In this document: piece by piece, positions 36,301-48,300 of the stretch
Layout of the letters: every line of letters starts with the position of its first letter
Position numbering within the stretch: position 1 is the first letter of the stretch
Origin: Piliocolobus tephrosceles
Taxonomy: Eukaryota > Chordata > Mammalia > Primates > Cercopithecidae
Reading direction: 5' to 3'
NCBI RefSeq assembly: GCF_002776525.5
Contig: NC_045436.1
Location: 101,677,272-101,741,271, forward strand
Length of the DNA stretch: 64,000 nt
Translations under genes and position numbers: made by a program
The notes under the pieces: model-generated
The model's database searches: none
Seen by the model: only the letters and a program-made list of their open reading frames with translations
What the model was told of the DNA's origin: nothing

Positions 36301-39300
36301 GAAGGAATTGTTGGTGGGCACATTATGAAAACTATTGGTTCCCACGTAATTTCAAAAATAAGATTCCTTCTGACGATGTTTCTACTATTTTAAAATAATT
36401 TAAATTTCTTCAAATGCACACTGATTAATATTTTTATCAAAGAAAACCCACGAAGCAGTGAATTTGCCCCACAAGCTGCATAATAAATATGATGTAAATT
36501 AAAAACAGACATACTATGCTGGAAATGTTCTAGATTTTGATCTGGGCAGTGGTTACAGAGCTATGTAAATGTAAAACTTTACTGAGCTGCACACCTTCAC
36601 ATGTAAGAAATGTGCACTTTACAGCCGGGCACGGTGGCTCACACCTGTAATCCCAGCACTTTGGGAGGCCGAGGTGGGCAGATCACGAGGTCAGGAGATC
36701 GAGACCATCCTGGCTAACACGGTGAAACCCCGTCTCTAATTTTAAAAAGCAAAAAAAAAATTTAAAAATGTGCATTTTTAATATATTTATATCATACCAC
36801 AACAAAAAAATTTTTATGTTTTATTTATTTCTTCTTTTTTTTTTTAAATGGAGTCGTTTTTCTGTCGCCCAGGCTGGAGTGCAATAGCACTATCTTGGTT
36901 CACTGCAATCTCCACCACCCGGGTTCAAGCAAATCTCCTGCCTCAGCCTGCCGAGTAGCTGGGACTACAGGAACATGCCACCATACCCAGCTAGTTTTTT
37001 ATATTTTTAAATATAAATATATTTTATAAATAAAATATGTATTATATATATATAAATAAAATATACATTTTATATTTTTAAAATATAAAAAATTAGCCGG
37101 GCACAGTGGCACATTCTTGTAGTCCCAGTTACTCGGTAGGCTGAGGGTTTCATCATGTTGGCCAAGCTGGTCTCAAACTCCTGACCTCAAGTGATCCACC
37201 CACCTCGGCCTCCCAAAGTGCTGGGATCACAGGTGCAAGCCACTGTGCCTGGCCCAACACAAAATTTTTTAAACAGACATAACTAAACTACTCTCCTCAC
37301 CACTATAAAATCCCTGCCATAATTACACTGACAGTGAATAAAGAGTTATGTAGCACTGGATAGTTCATGGGCAGTTCTGACACAGGTTTCACTTCTTTCT
37401 TGCTTTAATGCCAGTGAGTGAGCAAAGAAATATCTGTGGTTTGGGGAATAATTTCCAACTTCAATGATCCATACATTTTCTTAAGACTTCTAACCAATCT
37501 GCCATCTAACATGCAAATAAAATGAATTAAATGATAAAAACCATGAAATTATAAAAACAGAGTTGCAATGCCTTTGGGACTCTAGAGATTCACCCCTTTA
37601 AAAAAATCACCAGGCGTGCTGGCTCACGCCTGTAATCCCAGCACTTTGGCAAGCCAAGGCAAATCACTTGAGCTCAGGAGTTCGAGACCAGACTGGACAA
37701 TAATAAAGTGAGAACTCATCTCTGCTAAAAATTTAAAAGTTAGCCAGGCATGGTGGCACACACCTGTAGTCCCAGCTGCTCTGGAGGCTGAAGTGGGAGG
37801 ATCACTTGAGCCCAGGAGATCAAGGCTGCAGTGAGCTATGATCACACCACTGCACTCCACCCTGGGTTAGAAAAGGAACATAAAGAGGTGGGAAAAATGG
37901 GGAGATGTTGGTCAAAGGGTATAAAGTTTCAGTTATGCAAAATGAGTAAGTTCTAGAGATCTAATTTACAGTGTGGTGACTACAGTTAATAATACTGTTC
38001 TTGTCCAGCCTGGACAAAACAGTGAGACTCCATCTCTACTTAAAAAAAAGTAAAATAAAATTAGCCAAGTATGGTGGAATATGCCCATAGTCCTAGCTAC
38101 TCAGGTGGCTGAGACAGGAGAATCACCTGAGCCCCGGAGTTGAAGGTTAGAGCAAGCTATGATCACATCACTGTACTCCAGCCTGGGTGAAGTACAGTCT
38201 CAAAAATAGATAGAGCACCAGTCTCAAAAATAGTAATAATACAGTATTGTATACTTGAAACTCACTGAGAGTAGATCTCAACTGTTCTTACTACACACAC
38301 AAAAAAGGTAACCATGTAAGATTATTTTAAATGGCTTGATTGTGGTAATCACTTCAAAATGTATATGCATGTCAAAATATCACATTGTATACCTTATATA
38401 TAGTTATTTGTCAATCATACATCAATAAAGCTGGAAAAAATAAAAGAAACATAAACACAAAATGTTAATCAATGCAGCACTTCTATGAATTTAGTGAGAG
38501 CCCTTTCTCTCTCATTCTTCCCCTCTCTCTTCCCTTTATCCATCCCTCTTCTATTTTTTCACACTGGTTTATCATCATCCTGTTCTTAGTAACCTGGAAA
38601 ATTTTCCGAAAAATATTTTCACAAGTCTAGTTATGTTGGAAAATAACCACAAAAGATGTTCTATTGATAACCCAAACAAAACACATGAAAACAAGTACCA
38701 TCAGCTGTTATTTCAAAACAAATATAATAGTACCAGCTGTTATTTCATAACACATAGCTGATGCTATTTGTTATTTCAAATCAAAACAGATTTAACTATT
38801 TGGAAGTATCCTCCTAAAACCCCCAAAAGAGTAAAAAAATATGAACTGTTTATCTTTAGCAAGAATTCAAGCAAATGTGGAAACTGAGTTATAACACAGC
38901 TAAGCATAGATTGAAATTATTTTCAGGAGTCAAAAATATACTTTACAAATAAAACCATTACCTTCTCTAAGAGTCTTACTCCCAGCTAACGCTGTCTTAT
39001 TTGCTCACCTGATCTGAGGATCTGCCCACCTGGGTCCAGCCAAGACAGAGACTGCAGTGTATTCCACAGGGTTATAGTCCTGCCACTCAACAAGCCAGCC
39101 CACCTTCTCATTAGGAACCTGGCTTCGTTCAACTTTTGAACCTGGGTAAGGAGACGTCCGAGCCTTATTGTGGGAATTCTCTTTGGAACCATTAGAACCA
39201 GACATGACGTTGGTATTAAGATGAAACCAACAAGATGAAAACGAGTTTCTGGGGAAGAAAAAGAAAAAACATTTTACATAAATACCAAAAATATATTAAT

Positions 39301-42300
39301 TAAAGAACCTAGGCCGGGCGTGGCGGCTTACTCCTGTAATCCCAGCACTTTGGGAGGCCGAGGTGGATCACCTGAGGTTAGGAGTTCAAGACCAGCCTGA
39401 CCAACATGGTGAAATGCCATCTCTACTAAAAAGACAAAATTAGCCAGGCATGGTATGCCTGTAATCCCAGCTACTTGGGAGGTTGAGGCAAGAGAATCAC
39501 TTGAACCCAGAAGGTAGAGGTTGCAGTGAGCCAACATCGCGCCATTGCGCTCCAACCTGGGCAACAAGAGCAAAAACTCCATCTCAAAAAAAAAAACAAA
39601 AGAAAAAGAACCTAATTCAAAGACTCAAAAACATACTTTCCAATTTCAAAAACCTTTAAGGATCAGAAAATTCAAATATGATGTATATTAGTCTAAAGGT
39701 CCAACATCTATGAGAGATTATTTTCAAATATATATTTTTTTAACATATAGCTAAATCTTATTAATTGGAACCCACTCACTGAATTTATTTTAGGCAAAAA
39801 AAAAAAAAAAGAAAAAAAAAGACACAAGCTTACTTGTGTGTTATCTGTTGTAGAAGGGGAAGTCTGTTATAAAAACTCAAACCATAAAAACAAATGTAGG
39901 CCCGGCGTGGTAGCTCATATCTGTAATCCCAGCACTTTGGGAGGCCAAGGTAGGCAGATCACTTGAGGTCAGGAGTTCGAGACCAGCCTGCTCAACATGG
40001 TGAAACCCCGTCTCTACTAAAAAATACAAAAATTAGCCAGGTGTAGTGTTGCGCACCTGTAATCCCAGCTACTGGGGAGGCTGGGGCAGGAGAATCACTT
40101 GAACCCAGGAGGTGGAGGTTGCAGTGAGCTGAGATTGTGCCACTGCACTCCAGCCTGGGCGACAGAGCGAGACTCCATCTCAAAAAAAAAAAAATTATAA
40201 AAGAAAATCGTTTAAAGTCTATGTGAAGGAATGCATTTTAAAAAAATCATCTATAGTCTAATATACACGTAAAACATATGGCAAAAATGGTTCAAAGGAA
40301 AAATGGGAACATAGAAATTAAATACTGAAAAATTCTTACACTGAAAATGAACTAATGTAATATAATTTGAAGGTAGACTGTGGTAAATATACAAATTGTA
40401 ACCTTTAGAGCAAAATTTAAACAAAGTATACAGGCATGAAATAATTAGAGAGCATATGCAAAAGAAAAACCAACCAACCTTCACCCTAACCACACAGCAT
40501 ATACAAAAATTTTTCATATCTCATCTTTCCTAAAAAGTTAAATGACTTCTCATTATCCTTAAAATAAAATACGAATTCTTGATGACCTTAAATTAGGACA
40601 TCTAAAGTAGGAAAGGAGATTCTGAGGACATGGTAAAATTATGGTAGCTCCTTTTCCCTGCTCTCACAATACCAGTCAGTTTGACCTTCTTAAGACAAAT
40701 GATTGACGGGGCAAATATCCACTTGACCAAGGTTGTGGAATAAGTCAACCGCATGTGCCTCCTGATCTCATACAGTGAGAAGTACACAACAATCATTTGA
40801 GGTATTTCTGCCAAAAATATATGACATGAATCTGGACATTAGAAAACACAGGACAGACCCGGGTTAAAAGACATCTTACAGAATAAAGGTGTGTACTCTC
40901 TAAATTGGTAAGGTCATGAAAGATAGAGAAAAGTGCAGGAACTCTTCCAGATAGATTAAGACTAAAAAGACATGACAATTAGAAGCAATCAATGATCCTG
41001 GATGGGCTGATAACCATAAAAGAAAAAGTAACCATTGCAGGATAGGTAGTAAAGTTTGAATGGGGTTGTATAATCTTAAAAGGCGAATTTTTTTAAAGTA
41101 TCTATTTACTCCCAACAAAGAAAAACCCAGGACCAGATGGCTTTACTGATAAATTCTACCAAACATTTAAAGAACAATCAACACCAATATTCCCTCAACT
41201 CTTCCAAAACCCTGAAGAGGAAGTAAACACTTCCAAACTCACTCTATGAGGCCAGCATTATCCTGATACTAAAGCTCGACAAAGACACTATAAAAAAAAA
41301 CTACAAACTAGAATCTTTGATTAATACTGATGTGAAAATCCTCAACAAAATAACAACAAACAGAATTCAACAGCACATGAAAAGGATTATACACCATGAC
41401 CAAGGGAGACATTCCTGGAATGCAATGATGGTTCCACATAATGAAAATCAATCAACATAATGTACCACATTAACAAAACTTTTTTAAAAAACACAATCCT
41501 CTTGATTGATGCAGAAAAATTATCTAACAAAATTCAACACCCTTTCATGATTTAAAAATATTCAACAAACTAGCAATAGAAGGAAATTACCTCAACATAA
41601 TAAAGGCCATATATGAAAAGCCCACAGCTAATGGTGTGAAGGTGAAAGACTGAAAGTTTTTCCTCTAAGATCAGGAACAAGACAAGGATGTTCACTTTAT
41701 TTAATATAATACTGGAAGTTCTAGCCAGAGCAATTAGGAAAGAAAAAGAAGTTCTGGCCAGAACAATTAGGAAATGAAAAAAAGGAAAAAGCATCCAAAT
41801 TGGAAAGGAAGAAGTAAAACTGGTTGAGTATTCCTAATCCAAAAATCCAAAATCAGAAATTTTTTGAGTGCTGATATGATGCCACAGATAGAAAATTCCA
41901 CACCATGGGAAACACTAAAATTGTTTCAGGCACAAGTTCAAAATATTGTATAAAATTATCTCCAGGCTACCTGTTTAAAGTATATATGAAACATAAATGA
42001 ATTCCGTGTTTAGACTTGAGTCCCATCTCCAAGACATCTCATCATGTGTATGCAAATATTCCAAAACCTGAAATCCAAAACGCTCTGGTCCCAAGCATTT
42101 TAGATAAGGGATACTCAACCTGTATTTACACATCGCATGATATTTTATGTACAAAACTCAAGATAATTTACGAAAAAACTGTTAGAACTAATAAATGAAT
42201 TCAGCAAAGTTGCAAGGTATGAAATCAACACACAAAAATGGTTACATTAAAAAACACTAACAGGCTGGGTGCGCTGGCTCATGCCTGTAATCCCAGCACT

Positions 42301-45300
42301 TTGGAAGGCAGAGGCGAGTTTGAGACCAGTCCAGCCAACATGGCGACACCCTGTCTCTACTAAAAATACAAAAATTAGCCGGGTGTGGTGGTGCGTGCCT
42401 GTAATCCCAGCTACTCAAGAAGCTGAGGCAGGAGAATCGCTTGAACGCTGGAGGCAGATGTTGCAGTAAGTTGAGATCGAGACTCTATCTCAAAAACGAA
42501 CAAACAAAGCACTAATAATTAACAATCCAAAAGGAATATGAAGAAAACAATTCTACTTACAATAGCATCAAAAAGAATAAAATACTTAGGAATAAACTTA
42601 AGGAAGCAAAACTTTTATACACTGAACACTACAAAATATTGCTAAAAAAAGTTAAAGACACCAATAAATAAAAAGACATCCTATGTTCATTGACTGCAAG
42701 AAAATATTGTTAAGATATCAATACTACTCAGTTATCTACAGATTCAATGCAATCTCTGCCAAAATCCCAATGATGTTTTTCCAGAAACAGAAAACTCTAC
42801 CTTAAAATTTATATGGAATCTCAAGGAACCCCAAATAGCCAAGACAATCTTGAAAGGGAAAAACAAAGTGCAAGGTCTCACACTGACTACACAGCTATAG
42901 CAATCACAACACTGAGATACTGGCATACAGACAAACATATAAACTAATGGAATAGAAGTAGAACCCAGAAATAAATCCTCATAATAATTTTTGACAAAGG
43001 TACCAAGACCATTTCAACAGGCAAAGGGCAGTCTTTTCAACAAATGGTGCTAGGAAAATTGGATATTCACATGCAAAAGCAATATGAAGTTTGACCCTTA
43101 CCTTACGCCATATAAAAATATTAACTAAAAATGGGTCAAAGACCTACACATAAGACCTAAAATGATCAAAATCTTAGAGGAACACATGCTGACAAAATTT
43201 CACGACACTGGATTTGGCAATGATTTTCTGGATATGACACCAAAAGTACAAGCAACAAGAGAAAAAATGGTAAGTTGGACTACATATTACATCAAAATGA
43301 AAAACTTCTGGGTATCAAAAGACACAATCAAGAGTGAAAAAGCAACCCATGCAACAGGAGAAGATACTTGGGAATCACATGTCTGATAAAGGGTTGGTTA
43401 TATCCAGAATACAGAAAGAACTCCTACACACAACAACAATAAAACAACCCAATTGAAAAATGGGCAAAGGATTCCAATAGACATTTCTCCAAAAAAGATA
43501 TACAAATGGCCAATAAGCACATGGGAAGATGCTCAATATCACTAATTATTAGACAAAAGCAAGTCAAAACCACAATGAGGTACTGCCTCAGACCCATTAG
43601 AATTACCACTATGAAAAAAACAATACAGAAAATAAGTATTGGCAAAGATGTGGAGAAATTTACTTGCTAATAAAAATAATGACATCAAACAATTTGTATT
43701 TCCATAAGGTATTGCTGAAAAAAGATTCAGTAAAGTGCTATAATACGATACTATTTTTATAAAGCAATGACATAAAAAATAAGTAAGTACATACATTTCA
43801 GTGCATGTATATAATGTATTAGTTTTCTATTGAAGCCATAACAAATCACCACAAATTCAATGACTTAAGACAACACAAATTCATTCTCTTAACAGTTTCG
43901 TAGGTTAGAAGTCCAACAAAGGTCTCACTTGGCTAAAGCAATTTACCAGCAGGGCTGCATTCCTTTCTGGAGACTCAAGAGAAAAATTCATTCACTTTCC
44001 CAGCTTCTAGAGGGAATCCCCATTCCATCTGCATTCTGTGGCTCATGGCCCCCTTCCATCATCTTCAAAGCCAGCAACATAGAATCTCTCTCTGACCATT
44101 CATTAGTAGTCATATCTTTGATCACGGCCAGGTCATTTTTTAAGGACTCTCAATTACATCAGGCACACCTTCCAGGATGCTCTCCCCATCTCAACATCCT
44201 TAACCTTAATCACATCTGCACTCTCTTTTGCTATGTAAGGCAACTTATACACAGGTTCCAGGTATTAGGATGCATACATACTTGGGGGGCCATTATTCTG
44301 CTTACCACAAATGTCTATACTATTATATAAGCATATATAGAAGGATCTACATAATCAGGTTCTTAACACAAGCTAGGAAATAAGGTGCTAATGTGAATAG
44401 ACGTAGAAGCAAACAGGAAGAGGGAAAAGAAAGGAAGAAGAAAGAAAAGGAAAGGGAGGGGGAAAGGGGAGTAGAGGAGAGGAGAGAAGAAAAAGAGGAT
44501 GGGGGAAAGAAGAGAGAGTGGCAAAGATGGGGAGGAAAAGGGGAGAGAGAAAAGGAGAAAAGGAAAGGGAGATGCAAGAAAGGATAAGAAAAAAAGAGAA
44601 AAACAGATTTAAAAAAAAAGGATAAGAAATAAAATGGAAAAGGAGAAAAGGAAACAAGTTAAAAAAGAGAAGGAAAAAAGACTCCCAAATATACCAAATA
44701 AAGTGAGGTATGCCTGATCAAATTTATGCAATTAGGGAAAATTACATAATTATATATACACAAAAAGAAACTTATCAGTGGGGCATGCTGGCTCACGTCT
44801 GTAATCCCAACACTTTGGGAAGCCAAGACAGGAGGACTGCTTGAAGCTGGAAGTTCAAGACCACCCTAGGTGAGATAGTGAGACCCTTATCTCTACAAAA
44901 ATTTTTAAAAGTTAGCCAGGCATGCTGGTACGTGCCTATAGTTGCTGCTACTCAGGAAACTGAGGTGGGAGGATCTCCTGAGTCCAGGAGGTCAAGGCTG
45001 CAGTGAACCATGATCACGCCACTGCACTCCAGCCTGGGCAACATAATGAGATCCCGACTCATTAAAAAAATAAGAAACTCTTTTTTTTTTTTTCATTAAA
45101 ATTCTTAACCTGACTTACAAGAACTGCCTACTAGACTTCCTCCTGGTCCATCTTCAGTGTATACAGTGTATATATGTACCTACTATTAGGTATCATACAC
45201 AAGTTTCACTGCCCCAAAGGCAGTGAATTTTATGTGTACAATTCCATAATAGTTGATGCGTGTCATTATACATTTGTCCAAACCATAAAGTACGAGACTG

Positions 45301-48300
45301 AGAGTAAACCCTGATATAAACTACAGGACTTTGGGTGATAAAGCATCAATGTAGGTTCGATTTTAACAAACGTATGGCTCCATGGCTCTGTGGGGATGTT
45401 GACAATGCAGGAGGCTAAAGTCCTCTGTGCTACCCCAATTCATCCAACTCCTGATCTTTTTACTGTCTCCACAGTTACGCCTTCAAGAATGCCATATAGT
45501 TGGAATCATACAGCCTTCCTTCAGTTAATAATATGCATTTAAGATTCCTCCATCCATGTCTTTTCATGGTTTGATAGCTCATTTCTTCTTAGCACTAAAT
45601 AGTATCCCATTGGCTGGATGTACCACAGTTTATTTACCCATTCACCTATTGAAGAACATCTTGGCTGCTTCTAAGTTTTGGCGGTCATGAATACAACTGC
45701 TGTAAACATCTGTGTGCAGGTTTTTGTGTGGACATAAATTTTCAGTTCATTTGGGTAAATACCAAAGAGTGTGACTGCTGAATTCTAAGTGTTGAGTTCT
45801 GTAAGAAACTGCCAAACTGTCAGTTGGATTTTTAACTGGTTTCATTCTTTCCTATTTTTGCGCGTCTACAGTTTTATGTACTATTCAAGCTGTTCTCTTT
45901 CATCACATTTAAAGACTCTGAAACAATTACTATTTCATTTTACACTCACTTTACATCTGCAAAGTGTTGTAAAACACACCAAAATCGGGAAACCCTAACC
46001 AATAAAGAAGGGAATATCCCCAGATGGGCTGAAAACTAGTGCAAGGTGAGCGAATATCTGATTTGTGACTAACTTTATTAAAAGCGGTAGGTTCATTCAC
46101 TTCCATGCTGTGACGACTGTCTTGCTTCAGCTGCCACAGTTTAGGAAATGTACATAATGAATATTCTGAAAATAAAGAGTCCCTCACTCACCTTAAACTC
46201 ATACTCAATAAAAAATAAATACATATATGAAACACATCTATCAAAATTAGAAAACAGACTTCAGGTGTTTTAAAAAGCAAAATTTTAACATATGGAACCC
46301 TAACCTCTAACTGAACTCTACTACAGAATGAGTTATGTTTCACGGTTTGGGAGTAGGGCAAGAAAAAAGTTAAGGCCATTAATTAAATACCCAACAGTAA
46401 ACACTAATCCTGTTCCACTCCATCCCACTTAAGTACCAAAAATATTTAAATAACTTAAGGCTCTTTGTTCCCTGATTAAGCAATAAAATGTTTATGGAAT
46501 TCCACCAACCTATCTACTTGACAAGACAGACTTACACACTGGATTATTTACCTTTCTAAAACAAATTTAATTGTGCAAGAAAAAGAGCAAAAATTCAGAC
46601 TACACATCTTATCACATCAAAAAGTGTTAACACTGCTATCTAAATATGCTATTTAAATGTGATACACTAAAAGGTAACAGAAAAAAGAATACTTGTAATA
46701 TACACACACACAGCCTAGACCTTTGTACTGTATTACTGAACAAGTGCAAGAAATATATTTGGCCTAGCAAATGGGAACTAAGTAATTGATAAAGTTCATT
46801 TACATGGCAAAAACCAGTTCTTAAAACTGGCAAACTTTAAAAAATGCAATACTGACATGGTGCTTTGAAATAAAGAAAATCTGCAACAATCATATTGTCA
46901 TAACCACAGATAAATACATACAGTGATTACTATGTGCAAGACGCTGTTCTAAGCACTGTAAATTAACTCACTTGATCCTCACAACTGAGTTCAGTTACTT
47001 TTTTTTTCTTAACCTTTTTTTTTTTTTTTTGTGAGACAGGGCCTCACTCTATTACCCAGGCTGGCGTGCATTGGTAAAATCATGGCTCACTGCAGTCTCG
47101 ACCTCCCAGGCTCAAGCAATCCTCCTGCCTCAGTCTCCTGAGTAGTTGGGACTACAGGCATGTGCTATCACACCTGGCTTTTTTTTTTTCTTTTTTTCTT
47201 TTGGTTTAGTTTTGTCTTTTTGTTGAGGGAGCGGTTTGGTAAATCAGGTAGGCTCAGAGACTCCCAATTTTGTTTATTTTTTGTAGAGATGGGGTCTCAC
47301 TGTATGTTGCCCAGGCTGGTCTTGAACTCCTAGGCTCAAGCAATGTTCCTGCCTCGGACTTCCAAAGTGCTGAGATTACAGGTGTGAGCCTCCACACCAG
47401 GCCATATTATCTTTTTTCTTTTCTTTTTTTTTTTTAAAGAAATAAGAACATTAAGGCCAAGTGCGGTGGCTCACACCTGTAATCGCAGCACTTTGGGGGG
47501 CTGAGGCAGGAGGATCGCAAGGTCAGGAATTCGAGAACAGCATGGCCAACATAGTGAAACCCAGTCTCTACTAAAAATACAAAAAAATTAGCCAGGCATG
47601 GTAGCAGTCACCTATAATCCTAGCTACTCAGGAGGCTGAGGCAGGAGAATCACTTGAACCTGGGAGGCGGAAGTTGCAGAGAGCCAAGATTGCGCCACTG
47701 CACATCAGCCAGGGCGACAGTGCGAGACTCCGTCTCAAAAAAAAAAAAAGGAAATAAGAACATTAAGAACCAGAGAGGTAAATAAGTTTACCAAGGTCAC
47801 ACAACTGAGTAGAAATCAGGATCCAAACCTAGGCAAGCTGTCTTAGAATTCCAGGCTCTTAACACTATGCTTTACTATCTCTATTTCATTTTTAGTTCAT
47901 TCATGTGTTTTACGTATTCACAGTAATAAAACAATGTTCTACATGCGTGTCCCCAGTAGATCCTTCCGGAAGATTTGTATGTTGTGCTATTTAAAAGCAT
48001 TCACCACATCTTTGTAATATACTACTTTTTTTCTAGAAAACCTACACTTGATGACTGGGAGCAGTGTCTCACACCTATAATCCCAGCACTTTAGGAGGCC
48101 AAGGCAGGAGGATCACTGGAGCCCAATAGTTTGAGACCAGCCTGGGCAACATAGGGAGACCCACCTCTACAAAAAAAAATAAACAAATTTTTAATTAGTC
48201 AGGCATGGTAGTGCGCACTGGTAGTACCAGATACTCAGGATGCTGAGTTGGGATAATCATTTGAGCCTAGGAGGTTGAGACTGCAGTGAGTCATGATCAC

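Larger units (their letters stand above)
41105..43662 (+). mobile_element. Older L1 fragment (ORF2 region) with nested insertions
   Basis: Plus-strand L1 ORF2-like sequence from the reverse transcriptase start (PGPDGF-equivalent at about 41130) to the C-terminal region, with many stops and frameshifts. It is split by a Tigger-like element (41820-42122) and an Alu (42262-42507) and resumes after each. It is older than the intron 5 L1. Confidence 0.85.

Noticed and set aside
38986..39192. 68-codon frame in a second frame over NUDT9 exon 2
   Set aside because: Overlaps the true exon in another frame and runs across the splice donor.
44347..44657. Ser/Phe/Pro-rich and Lys/Glu/Arg-rich frames
   Set aside because: Produced by the purine tract composition alone.
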